Assembly: GCF_011682145.1 (NCBI RefSeq)
Contig: NZ_WHJH01000009.1
Coordinates: forward strand, 91,454 to 155,453
Direction: 5' to 3'
DNA: 64,000 nt
Origin: Massilia mucilaginosa
GTDB lineage: Bacteria; Pseudomonadota; Gammaproteobacteria; Burkholderiales; Burkholderiaceae_D
Part shown: piece after piece, positions 15,923 to 24,376 of the stretch
Layout: the number at the start of each line of letters is the position of its first letter
Position numbering within the stretch: position 1 is the stretch's first letter
Translations under genes and position numbers: made by a program
The notes under the pieces: generated by a model
Seen by the model: the letters and a program-made list of their open reading frames with translations, nothing else
Databases searched by the model: none
What the model was told of the DNA's origin: nothing

Positions 15923-16795
15923 TTACCGCAGACGTCGCAGCGATGAAATCATGTTGCCCATGGGACCGAGACGCTCGTAGCGGCCCGGCCCGTAGGTCAT
16001 GCAGCGCCCGCCGAAATCGGCGTGCTGGCAGAACTCCCACTGGCCGCGATGCACGATCAGGGCGTCGGCGCGGTCGTTGAAACCGAAGTCGGTCAGGTCG
16101 CGCGTGTCTTCGCGCAGCACCAGGCGCTGGCCCGAAAAGCCGCTCGACGAAAACAGCTCCACATCGCCCTCGCGCCGGCCGCCGCCATCCTCGTCGACCA
16201 GGCGCGCCGACGATACCCGCCCGCGCAGGCCGCGTCCCAGGTCCTCGTAACGGCCCGGCGCGAAGATGCGGCAGGTGCCGCGAAAGCCTGCATCGCTGCA
16301 CAGCTGCCAGCTGCCTTCGATGACCTGGGCGCTGGCGGCGCTGTCGTTGAAATCGATCTCGCTGAAATCGTCGGCGTCGCGCCGCAGGCGCCTGGCGTCG
16401 CCGTCCAGGGCGCGTGCGGAAAACAGCGCGATCATCCCGCGCTTGCCGCCATGCGGGCGAGCGCCGCCATGTGCGCGCTCGGGCACGATCTCGCGCGCCG
16501 ATGAAATGCGGTCGTTGAAGCGCTCCAGGGTCGGATACTCGCCCTGCCCGTACACCGCGCAGCGGCCTTCGAAGCCGACGTCCTCGCACAGCTCCCAGCG
16601 CCCGGAGCGCACGATCATGCTCGAAGCGCGGTCGTTGAAGCCGCTCTCGACCAGGTTGGGGGTGGCCGAGCGCAAGGTCATCTCGCGGCCGTCGAAACCA
16701 TCGCGCGAGAACAAGGTCAGTTCACCAGCGCTGGCGACGGCATGCGAGAAGACGGCGCCGAACAGCAGCGCGATGGTGATGCGGGATGTGAGCAT
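15923..16795 (-). CDS. Secreted protein with three beta/gamma-crystallin-like domains
   Basis: A 290-aa protein with signal peptide (MLTSRITIALLFGAVFSHAVASA) followed by three homologous units of about 80 residues, each starting LTLFSRDGF / IALFSARAL / VELFSSSGF and ending in a W-x-x-C ... F-x-G-x-C pair (WELCEDVGFEGRC, WQLCSDAGFRGTC, WEFCQHADFGGRC) and an SS-A/R-R-hydrophobic edge. This is the Greek-key beta/gamma-crystallin pattern, often Ca2+-binding. The paired Cys per unit suggest disulfides in the periplasm or outside. ATG 16795 follows GAGGACC. Function unknown. Confidence 0.88.
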   Translation of the reverse strand: MLTSRITIALLFGAVFSHAVASAGELTLFSRDGFDGREMTLRSATPNLVESGFNDRASSMIVRSGRWELCEDVGFEGRCAVYGQGEYPTLERFNDRISSAREIVPERAHGGARPHGGKRGMIALFSARALDGDARRLRRDADDFSEIDFNDSAASAQVIEGSWQLCSDAGFRGTCRIFAPGRYEDLGRGLRGRVSSARLVDEDGGGRREGDVELFSSSGFSGQRLVLREDTRDLTDFGFNDRADALIVHRGQWEFCQHADFGGRCMTYGPGRYERLGPMGNMISSLRRLR

Positions 16796-16931
16796 GGGAC
16801 GGTCCTCGATGTGCGATGCCCCGATTGTGACCATCTCGCGGCCGCAGCGCCAGTGGCGCGGCCCGAAGATGTGTAACAAGTCTTTACGCGGACCGGTGTG
16901 AGCAGCGTCCCTGTTTGCGCTAACTTGTGCT

Positions 16932-16961
16932 CCGTCTTTCCCGCGAAGGCGGGAAAGACGG
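16932..16961. repeat. 13-bp perfect inverted repeat
   Basis: CCGTCTTTCCCGC, loop GAAG, GCGGGAAAGACGG. It resembles the dispersed TTCCCGC hairpins common in these genomes (another at 6027) and has no U-tract of its own. Confidence 0.8.
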
Positions 16962-17044
16962 TTTCCAGGTTACCGGCAAAAGGGCCGCTCCACCCTGTTT
17001 ATCATTAGCCGGTAAAATCGCTGTTTGCTCCCATCGCCCGCCCC

Positions 17045-18430
17045 ATGTCCGCCATACTCGCCAAGCCCGCCCCCATCCGTACCGAAGTCGCCGCCATGTG
17101 GCGCCTGTCCTGGCCCATGCTGGTCGGCCAGCTGGCCAGCGTGGGCATGGGCGTGGCCGACGTGGCGATGACGGGCCACGTCAGCGCCAGCGAACTGGCC
17201 GCCGTCTCGCTCGGCGCGTCGGTCTGGTCGATCATCCTGGTGACCGTGATGGGCACCATGATGGCGCTCAACACCGTCGTCGCCCACGAAACCGGGGCCG
17301 GGCAGTTCGGCCGCATTCCGCACGTGGTGCGCCAGGGACTGTGGACGGGTCTCGGCGTGGGCCTGGTGGCCTGCCTGATAGCCAACCTGTCGACCCTCGT
17401 GTTCGACCATATCGGCCTCGCGCCCGATGTCGCCGCCAACGCCGCCATGTTCGTGCACGCGATCAGCATCGGCATGCCGGCCTTCGCCTGCTACCGCGCG
17501 CTGTACGGCTACACCACCAGCATCAACCAGACCAAGCCCGTGATGGTGATCGCCGTCCTGGGGCTGCTGTTTAACATCTTCGTCAACTGGCTGCTGGTGT
17601 TCGGGAACTGGGGCATGCCCAAGCTGGGCGGGGTTGGCTGCGCGGTGGCCACCGGGATCTGCCTGTGGCTCATGCTGGGCGCCATGCTGGCCTGGATCCG
17701 CATCGCCCCGGCCTACCGCCAGACCTACCCGTTCACCCAATGGGAATGGCCCAACTGGCCGGAAATCGGCGCCATGCTGCGCCTTGGCCTGCCGATCGGC
17801 GTGACCTACCTGGCCGAAGTGAGCGCGTTCGGCGCGGTGAGCCTGATGATCGCGCGCTTCGGCGTGGTGCAGGTTTCGGCCAGCCAGATCGCGCTCAATT
17901 TTTCGTCGCTGGTGTTCATGGTGCCGCTCAGTTTCGGCATGGGCCTGATGACCCGGGTCGGCCATGCGCTGGGCGAAGGCAACGCGGTGCGCGCGCGCTT
18001 CGTGGCCTGGGTTGGCGTCGGCATGTCGCTCGCCTTTGCGCTGCTCTCGGCCGCGCTGATCGCCGTGTTCCGCTGGGAGATTGCGCGCGCCTACACGTCC
18101 GACCCGGCGGTGCAGGAACTGTGCGCGCACCTGCTGCTGTTCGCGGCGCTGTTCCAGTTGTCGGACGCCACCCAGGTGGCCACGTCGAGCGCGATCCGCG
18201 GCTACAAGGTCACGCGCCAGCCGATGCAGATCCAGCTGCTCGCCTTCTGGGGCTTCGCCATGCCGCTCGGGTATGTACTGGGCATCGCGCCGGCGTGGTT
18301 CGCCTGGTCGCCGGCGGCGCCGATGGGAGCCGCCGGCTTCTGGATCGGACTGGTACTGGGCCTGACCGTGGCCGCGCTGCTGCTCACGCGGTCCTTACAC
18401 CGCCTGTCGCACGCGCGCGCGCAGGCTTGA
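17045..18430 (+). CDS. MATE family efflux transporter
   Basis: A 461-aa polytopic inner-membrane protein with about 12 hydrophobic helices in two homologous halves. The first half opens MWRLSWPMLVGQLASVGMGVADVAMTG and the second LGLPIGVTYLAEVSAFGAVSLMIARFG, the pseudo-repeat typical of NorM/MdtK multidrug exporters, which use Na+ or H+ gradients to expel cationic drugs. The length is normal. No regulator lies beside it. Confidence 0.95.
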   Translation: MSAILAKPAPIRTEVAAMWRLSWPMLVGQLASVGMGVADVAMTGHVSASELAAVSLGASVWSIILVTVMGTMMALNTVVAHETGAGQFGRIPHVVRQGLWTGLGVGLVACLIANLSTLVFDHIGLAPDVAANAAMFVHAISIGMPAFACYRALYGYTTSINQTKPVMVIAVLGLLFNIFVNWLLVFGNWGMPKLGGVGCAVATGICLWLMLGAMLAWIRIAPAYRQTYPFTQWEWPNWPEIGAMLRLGLPIGVTYLAEVSAFGAVSLMIARFGVVQVSASQIALNFSSLVFMVPLSFGMGLMTRVGHALGEGNAVRARFVAWVGVGMSLAFALLSAALIAVFRWEIARAYTSDPAVQELCAHLLLFAALFQLSDATQVATSSAIRGYKVTRQPMQIQLLAFWGFAMPLGYVLGIAPAWFAWSPAAPMGAAGFWIGLVLGLTVAALLLTRSLHRLSHARAQA

Positions 18431-18524
18431 ACGGGCAAGACCGGGGTGGGCGGCGGGGGTGCCCACCGGTGCGGAACTCTGGTATCGTCCTGAGTTCTCC
18501 ACATCCACCTCACCCGAGACATCC

Positions 18525-20738
18525 ATGCGATTTCTTCTCTGCTTTCTCGCCGCATTGTCCAGCGTTCCCGCATCCGCCGAACGCCTGACACTGGACCGTA
18601 TCCACGCCGACCCGGCGCTGGCGGGACCAGGCGTGCGCAACCTGCGCGTGTCGCCCGACGGCGCGCGCGTGACCTACCTGCGCGGCCGCCAGGACAACCA
18701 GTTCCAGCTCGACCTCTGGGAATTCAACATGAAGGACAAGACCTCGAAGCGCCTGGTCGACTCCAAACTGCTGGTTCCGAACGAGACCCTCTCGCCCGAA
18801 GAACAGGCCAGGCGCGAGCGCGCGCGCACCGCCAGCCTGACCGGCATCCTCAATTACAGCTGGTCGCCGGACGGCAAACAGCTGCTGGTGCCGATCGCCG
18901 GCGACCTGTACCTGGTCGACGCGGCCAGGCCGGAGGCCGCGCGCAAGGTCGCCTCGGGCAATGTGGCCGATCCGAAGATTTCGCCCAAGGGCCGCTACGT
19001 CTCCTTCGTGCGCAAGCAGAACCTGTATGTGATCGACCTGGTCTCGGGGCTTGAGAAGCAGCTCACCACCGACGGCGCCGGCACCATCTTCAACGGCGAA
19101 GCCGAATTCGTGGCGCAGGAAGAAATGGGCCAGCGCACCGGCTACTACTGGGCGCCGGACGATTCGGCCATCGCCTACAAACGCTACGACGAGTCGCCGG
19201 TGCCGGTGGTGCGCCGCTTCGAGATTTTTGCCGACCGCACCGACGTCGTCGAACAGCGCTACCCTGCCGCCGGCGACGCCAACGTGCTGGTCGACCTGAT
19301 GATCGTCTCGCCCGCCACCGGCGCGCAGCGCAAGGTCGAGCTGGGCCCGAACCGCGACATCTACCTGGTGCGCGCCGACTGGAGCGCCAACAGCAAGCAG
19401 CTGCTGTATCAACTGCAGTCGCGCGACCAGAAACGCCTCGACCTGATCTCGGTCGATGCCGCCACCCTGGCGCAGCGCACCCTGCTCACCGAAACGTCCA
19501 GGACCTGGGTCAGCATCCACGACGACCTGCGCTTCCTCGGCAAGCGCAATGCCTTCCTGTGGACGTCCGAGCGCAGCGGGCGCAATCACCTGTACCTGTA
19601 CGACCTCGATGGCAAGCTGCTGCACCCTGTGTCGAGCGGCGAATGGGGCATCGACAATGTGCTGGCGGTGGACGAAAAGGCCGGCCGCGTGTACGTCGCC
19701 TCGAACCGCGACGCGGTGATCGACAAGCAGACCTACGCCCTGGCGCTCGACGGCAGCGGCGCCGACAAGCCGGTGCGCATCACCAAGGGCGACGGCTGGC
19801 ACGAAGCGGCGTTCTCGCGCAACGGCGAAGTCTTCGTCGACACCTTCTCCGACCCATCGACCCCGCCGCAGATATCGATCCGCCGTCCGGACGGGTCGAT
19901 GGTCGGCTGGCTGGAGAAGAACGAGCTCAATGCCGAGCACCCGTACGCCAAATACAAGGCCGACCACCTGGCCACCGACTACGGCACCATCAAGGCCAAC
20001 GACGGCCAGACCTTGTACTACTCGATGATCAAGCCGTCCAATTTCAGCGCCGCGAAAAAGTATCCGGTGTACCTGTCGACGTATGGCGGGCCGCATGCGC
20101 AGCACGTCTCGCGCAAGTGGGGCAACTACTTCGACCAGTACATGGCGCAGCAGGGCTTCGTGGTGTTCCGCCTCGATAACCGCGGCTCCTGGCGGCGCGA
20201 GCGCGCCTTCACCGACGCGATCTACAATGGCCTGGGCAAGCACGAAGTCGAAGACCAGCTGACCGGCATCGACTGGCTGGGCAAGCAGGGCTTTGTCGAC
20301 GCCAGGCGGATCGGCGTATTCGGCTGGAGCTACGGCGGCTACATGACACTGCGCCTGCTGGCGGCGTCCGACAAGATCGCGATGGGCGTCTCGGTCGCGC
20401 CGGTGACCGACTGGGCGCTGTACGACACCCACTACACCGAGCGCTATGTGGGCGGCACGCCGAAGGGGCAGCCGGACGCCTACAAGACCAGCGGCGTGTT
20501 CGCGCACCTGGACGGCTTGAGATCGCCGCTGCTGCTGGTGCACGGCATGGCCGACGATAACGTCCTGTTCACCAATACCACGCGCCTGATCGATGGCCTG
20601 GTCAACCGCAACGTGCGTTTCGACCTGATGACCTACCCGGGCGCCAAGCACGGCATCTCATCGCGGCCGGGGCAGCGCCACGTGTACGGGACCATCGAAG
20701 CGTTCTTCAAGAAGAACCTGGGCGACGCGCCGAAGTAG
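18525..20738 (+). CDS. S9 family dipeptidyl-peptidase IV
   Basis: A 737-aa secreted serine peptidase that removes X-Pro or X-Ala dipeptides from peptides. Signal peptide MRFLLCFLAALSSVPASA; beta-propeller residues about 60-480 including the double-Glu segment AQEEMGQRTGYYW that binds the substrate N-terminus; alpha/beta-hydrolase catalytic domain with Ser602 in GWSYGGY, Asp677/678 in HGMADDNVL and His709 in AKHGIS. The start at 18525 gives the signal peptide and is preferred over the frame opening at 18459. Confidence 0.95.
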   Translation: MRFLLCFLAALSSVPASAERLTLDRIHADPALAGPGVRNLRVSPDGARVTYLRGRQDNQFQLDLWEFNMKDKTSKRLVDSKLLVPNETLSPEEQARRERARTASLTGILNYSWSPDGKQLLVPIAGDLYLVDAARPEAARKVASGNVADPKISPKGRYVSFVRKQNLYVIDLVSGLEKQLTTDGAGTIFNGEAEFVAQEEMGQRTGYYWAPDDSAIAYKRYDESPVPVVRRFEIFADRTDVVEQRYPAAGDANVLVDLMIVSPATGAQRKVELGPNRDIYLVRADWSANSKQLLYQLQSRDQKRLDLISVDAATLAQRTLLTETSRTWVSIHDDLRFLGKRNAFLWTSERSGRNHLYLYDLDGKLLHPVSSGEWGIDNVLAVDEKAGRVYVASNRDAVIDKQTYALALDGSGADKPVRITKGDGWHEAAFSRNGEVFVDTFSDPSTPPQISIRRPDGSMVGWLEKNELNAEHPYAKYKADHLATDYGTIKANDGQTLYYSMIKPSNFSAAKKYPVYLSTYGGPHAQHVSRKWGNYFDQYMAQQGFVVFRLDNRGSWRRERAFTDAIYNGLGKHEVEDQLTGIDWLGKQGFVDARRIGVFGWSYGGYMTLRLLAASDKIAMGVSVAPVTDWALYDTHYTERYVGGTPKGQPDAYKTSGVFAHLDGLRSPLLLVHGMADDNVLFTNTTRLIDGLVNRNVRFDLMTYPGAKHGISSRPGQRHVYGTIEAFFKKNLGDAPK

Positions 20739-20768
20739 GCGGAAGGAAGCGGAAGCAAGCGCCAGACC

Positions 20769-20798
20769 AAAAAAAGCCGCGAAATTCGCGGCTTTTTT
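20769..20798. terminator. Bidirectional terminator
   Basis: GCCGCGAA/TTCGCGGC stem with seven A before and six T after, between the convergent DPP IV and CsbD genes. Confidence 0.9.
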
Positions 20799-20815
20799 CA
20801 TAGGGAGCGGACCAA

Positions 20816-20995
20816 TTAGTTGGTCGCATCCTTGACGGCTTCTTTGAGGTCGCCGATTTTTTCCTGAGTTTTGCCTTCGACCTGGTTTTGCAGGCCCTTT
20901 GCTTGCTGCTCGGTGCTACCGACCAGTTTGCCAGCTTCTTCCTGAATTTTGCCGCCGATGTCTTGCAGTTTGCCGTTGACTTGATCTTTGTTCAT
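20816..20995 (-). CDS. CsbD family stress protein, copy 1
   Basis: A 59-aa hydrophilic CsbD-like protein, MNKDQVNGKLQDIGGKIQEE..., with the repeated GK-x-x-x-x-G-K-x-x-E pattern of the family. Such proteins accumulate under general stress; the molecular role is unknown. AAGGAG lies 7 nt before the ATG at 20995. A close paralogue is encoded 380 bp away in the same direction. Confidence 0.92.
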   Translation of the reverse strand: MNKDQVNGKLQDIGGKIQEEAGKLVGSTEQQAKGLQNQVEGKTQEKIGDLKEAVKDATN

Positions 20996-21149
20996 GGTAA
21001 GGCTCCTTGAAGTGCTCATGGCCAGGGTGGCGATGTAGTGAAGCCATCTTACTGCTGAGTTCAAAACCGCTCAGTTCGCTCCCGCACATAAGACACCATT
21101 TATTTTCCAAACGCCAAAGTCCCACATTTCCCCGCCACCGCCATTCCCC

Positions 21150-21212
21150 AACCGGGGTCAGAGCTCTGACTAGCAACAAAACCGTTTCGCTTCGGAACTC
21201 TGCCCCCGGTTA
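21150..21212. repeat. REP-like inverted repeat, copy A
   Basis: AACCGGGGTCAGAG (21150-21163) pairs with CTCTGCCCCCGGTT (about 21198-21211) with one mismatch, separated by about 34 nt containing AGCTCTGACTAG. It shares its arm with copy B at 21298. Confidence 0.75.
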
Positions 21213-21297
21213 GACAACTTTTCCTCACCGAGACCTGCTGAAACGCTGGATTTTCTGCCCATCCGCACGGAAACCCCGAACTGGAGCGGTAAACGGC

Positions 21298-21351
21298 ACC
21301 GGGGTCAGAGCTCTAATCAGAAATATTTCTATTTAGAGCTCTGACCCCGGT
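21298..21351. repeat. REP-like inverted repeat, copy B
   Basis: A perfect 19-bp inverted repeat (ACCGGGGTCAGAGCTCTAA, 21298-21316; complement at 21333-21351) encloses a 16-nt loop that contains the palindrome AGAAATATTTCT. Arms equal those of copy A. Together the two sit between the two csbD-like genes. Confidence 0.88.
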
Positions 21352-21373
21352 TGTAGGGGGAATCAGCGCTGGA

Positions 21374-21556
21374 TCAGCGGTTTCCTTGGTCCTTGAGCAC
21401 TTCTTTGGCGTCGCCGAATTTTTCCTGGGTTTTGCCTTCGACTTGCTTCGACAGGCCTTTGGCCTGCTGTTCGCTGCTGCCGATGACCTTGCCGACTTCT
21501 TCCTGAATCTTGCCGCCGATGTCTTTCGCTTTGCCTTTAACTTGGTCCTCGTTCAT
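21374..21556 (-). CDS. CsbD family stress protein, copy 2
   Basis: A 60-aa CsbD-like protein, MNEDQVKGKAKDIGGKIQEE..., about two-thirds identical to copy 1 by eye (shared DIGGKIQEE, EQQAKGL, QVEGKTQEK). The ATG at 21556 is the only reasonable start. Two copies flanking REP-like repeats suggest a local duplication. Role as for other CsbD proteins, stress-linked but undefined. Confidence 0.93.
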   Translation of the reverse strand: MNEDQVKGKAKDIGGKIQEEVGKVIGSSEQQAKGLSKQVEGKTQEKFGDAKEVLKDQGNR

Positions 21557-21652
21557 TTTCGGTACCTCATATGGTGAGTGAAACTGCGGGGCGCACTGGA
21601 ATGTGCGACGGACTCAGAATACGACGTTCGATTGAACTGTTCCGTTCGCTAC

Positions 21653-22276
21653 TTAACCTACCGGCTTGCGCCAGACACTCGCCAGCCAGGGCTGCTGCTC
21701 GCGCGGCAACCCTTCCGGACGATAGTAATGATGCAACGGGGAAAAGTTGGCCGCGGTCATGTACTCCTGCCAGGTGTCGACATCGTAGTAGCTGCCGTAG
21801 CGCGGCCCGTTCCAGCCTTCCTGGTTGTCGCCGCGCGGATTGGAGCAAAACAGCACGCCGCCCGGTTTCAGGGCCGCGTACAGGTCGTCCAGCACCTTCG
21901 GCAGCGCGCGGCTGGGGACGTGGAACAGCACCGCGTTGGCATACACGCCGTCGAACAGGCCGGCCGGTAAATCGAGGTGCACAAAGTCCTGGTGCCACAC
22001 TTCGCAGCCGCTGTAGGCGCGCGCCATGGCCGCGAACTCGCCCGAGCCATCGAGGCCGATGGCGCGGTGGCCAAGGGCGCTGAAGGTCTTCAGGTCGCGC
22101 CCCGGACCGCAGCCCAGGTCGAGCAGGGTGTACGGCGCCTCGCCTTCGATGGCGCCCAGCAGCGCGGCGATGTTCTGGCTGACGTCGTGGTCCAGCGTAC
22201 CGCGGAAGAACTGTTCTGCGGTACTGTCGTAATGCGCCAGGGTGCGGCGCGTGATGGCGTCGATATCGTCGCTCAT
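21653..22276 (-). CDS. Class I SAM-dependent methyltransferase
   Basis: A 207-aa Rossmann-fold methyltransferase with motif I LLDLGCGPGRDL near residue 52, GLDGSGEFAAMAR as the acidic end of strand 2, and the post-motif LFHVPSRALPKVLDDLYAALKPGGVLF. The N-terminal DAITRRTLAHYDSTAEQF is typical of small-molecule methyltransferases. Substrate unknown. Its start lies 13 bp after the stop of the M13 peptidase gene, so it probably ends the M1-M13 operon. Confidence 0.9.
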   Translation of the reverse strand: MSDDIDAITRRTLAHYDSTAEQFFRGTLDHDVSQNIAALLGAIEGEAPYTLLDLGCGPGRDLKTFSALGHRAIGLDGSGEFAAMARAYSGCEVWHQDFVHLDLPAGLFDGVYANAVLFHVPSRALPKVLDDLYAALKPGGVLFCSNPRGDNQEGWNGPRYGSYYDVDTWQEYMTAANFSPLHHYYRPEGLPREQQPWLASVWRKPVG

Positions 22277-22289
22277 GGCACGCGCGCGC

Positions 22290-24338
22290 CTACCACACCT
22301 TCACGCGCTCGGCCGGCGCCAGGTACAGGGCCTGGCCGGGCTTGACGTCGAAGGCCTTGTACCAGGGCTCCAGATTGCGCACGATGGCGGTGCGGTATTC
22401 GGCCGGTGCGTGGCCGTCGGTCAGGACGCGCTGGCGCGCGGCCGCTTCGCGCACCTTGGTCTGCCACGCCTGCGCGTAACCGAGGAAGAACTGCTTGTCG
22501 GCGTCGGCCGGCGCGTCCGGCCACAGCGAGGCTTTGTAGGCGTCGTACGCCGCCGCCACGCCGGCCAGGTCGGCCAGGTTTTCGCTCAGGGTCAGCTGGC
22601 CGTTGACCGCCAGGTCGGGGAACGGTTTGTAGGCGTTGAACTGGGCCACCAATTTGTCGGCGGCGCCCTTGAAGTGGGCCATGTCTTCCTTGGTCCACCA
22701 GTCGCGCAGGCGGCCCTGGGCGTCGAATTGCGCGCCCTGGTCGTCGAAGCTGTGGCTGATTTCGTGGCCGATGATCGAGCCGATGGCGCCGTAGTTGGCC
22801 GCGTCGGACGCCTTCGGGTCGAAGAACGGCGGCTGCAAAATCGCGGCCGGGAAGTTCATGGCGTTTTGCAGCGGCAGGTTGACCGCGTTGACCAGTTGCG
22901 GCGGCATCGCCCACGCGCTGCGGTCGACCTTTTGCTTGAGGCGCGCGATCTCCTGCGCGTAGTGGAATTGTTCGGCGCGCACGGCGTTGCCGAGGGCGTC
23001 GCCGGGCAGCACTTTCAGGCCCGCGTAAGAGCGCCAGCGGTCCGGGTAGGCTACGCCAACGTGCATGGTCTTGAGCTTTTCCTGGGCCTGGGCGCGGGTG
23101 GCCGGGGCCATCCAGTCCAGCTGGTCGATCCGTTTGCTGAAGGCGGCGATGATGTTGCCGACCATTTTCTGCACGCGCGCCTTGTTCTCGGCCGGGAAGT
23201 GGCGTTCGACGTACAGGCGGCCGACCGGTTCGTCGAGCGCGTCGTTGGTGGCGGCCAGCGCGCGCTTCCAGCGCGGCGATTGCTGCGGCGTTCCGCTCAT
23301 GGCTTTGCCGGAAAATTCAAAACGCTGGTCGGCAAACGCTTTCGGCAAGTTCGGGGCGAAGTGGTTCACCTGGTGGAAGGCGAGGAAATCCTTCCAGGTG
23401 GCGATGTCGGTGCTTTCGACCAGCGCGGCGGCGCCGGTCACGGCGCTCGGGTGCCAGACGATGAAGGCCCGGGCGCCAGAGAGGCCGGCGCTCTTGAAGA
23501 ATGCGTTCCAGTCCATGCCCGGCGCTTTGGCGGCGAAGTCTTTCTGGGTCCAGCTGTTGTTGGCCTTGAGGACGTCGGCCGAATCTTCACGGCTGGCGTG
23601 CGACCGGGCGATCTTCATTTCGAGGTCGAACACCCTGGCGGCGCGCGCGTCCGCGTCGGGGTAGCCAGCCAGCTTGAGCATGGCGCCGATGTGCTGTTTG
23701 TATTTGGTGCGCAGCTCGGCCATGCGCGGGCTGTCGGTCAGGTAGTAGGCGCGGTCGGGCATGCCCAGGCCACCCTGCAACAGGTAGGGCGTGTTGCGGG
23801 CCGGGTCGTTCAGGCCCTGGGCGATCCACAGGCCAAACAGGTTTTCGGTGAAGAAGTTGGTGGCGTTGAGCGGGTCGATGTCGGCGCGCAGCGACTGGCC
23901 CAGCGCGCGCGTGAGCTGCGTCTTGTCCTTGATGGCGTCGATCTTCGCCAGCAGCGGCTTGAGGGGCGCCGTGCCTTTGGCTTCGATGGCCGCTTCGTCC
24001 ATGAAGGCATTGTAGAAATCGGCGACCTTGCGGGCGTCGCCCTTGGCCGTTTTATCGGCCGAGACTTGCTCGATCAGTTTGACGATGCGCGCGTTGCTCG
24101 TTTCGGCCATGGCGGCAAACGCGCCCCAGCTGCTGCGGTCGGCCGGGATCTCGGTCCTGGCGAGCCAGTCGCCATTGGCGTAGGCGAAGAAGTCGTCGCC
24201 CGGCAGCACCGTGGCGGTGACGGCCTTGGCGGCCGGGGCCGCGTCCTTGCCGGCGCCGTGCGCCGGTGCAAAGGCGAGCGAGGCGCCGCACAGTGCCAGG
24301 GTCAGGGCGGTCTTGATGGGTGTCCAATGGGTTTTCAT
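22290..24338 (-). CDS. M13 family zinc metallopeptidase
   Basis: A 682-aa secreted neprilysin-type oligopeptidase (PepO-like). A signal peptide ends in APAHG; the N-terminal M13 domain starts GDDFFAYANGDWLA; the catalytic domain has HEISH at residues 525-529 (GHEISHSFDD) and, about 60 residues later, ENLADLAG carrying the third zinc ligand Glu. VNAVNLPLQNAMNFPAAIL gives the N-A-x-Y-like substrate clamp region. ATG at 24338 follows AAGGAG. It is 38 bp downstream of the M1 gene. Confidence 0.95.
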   Translation of the reverse strand: MKTHWTPIKTALTLALCGASLAFAPAHGAGKDAAPAAKAVTATVLPGDDFFAYANGDWLARTEIPADRSSWGAFAAMAETSNARIVKLIEQVSADKTAKGDARKVADFYNAFMDEAAIEAKGTAPLKPLLAKIDAIKDKTQLTRALGQSLRADIDPLNATNFFTENLFGLWIAQGLNDPARNTPYLLQGGLGMPDRAYYLTDSPRMAELRTKYKQHIGAMLKLAGYPDADARAARVFDLEMKIARSHASREDSADVLKANNSWTQKDFAAKAPGMDWNAFFKSAGLSGARAFIVWHPSAVTGAAALVESTDIATWKDFLAFHQVNHFAPNLPKAFADQRFEFSGKAMSGTPQQSPRWKRALAATNDALDEPVGRLYVERHFPAENKARVQKMVGNIIAAFSKRIDQLDWMAPATRAQAQEKLKTMHVGVAYPDRWRSYAGLKVLPGDALGNAVRAEQFHYAQEIARLKQKVDRSAWAMPPQLVNAVNLPLQNAMNFPAAILQPPFFDPKASDAANYGAIGSIIGHEISHSFDDQGAQFDAQGRLRDWWTKEDMAHFKGAADKLVAQFNAYKPFPDLAVNGQLTLSENLADLAGVAAAYDAYKASLWPDAPADADKQFFLGYAQAWQTKVREAAARQRVLTDGHAPAEYRTAIVRNLEPWYKAFDVKPGQALYLAPAERVKVW

Positions 24339-24376
24339 GTGTGGCTCCTTGCGGGTTTTCTTGTTGCGATATTCGA

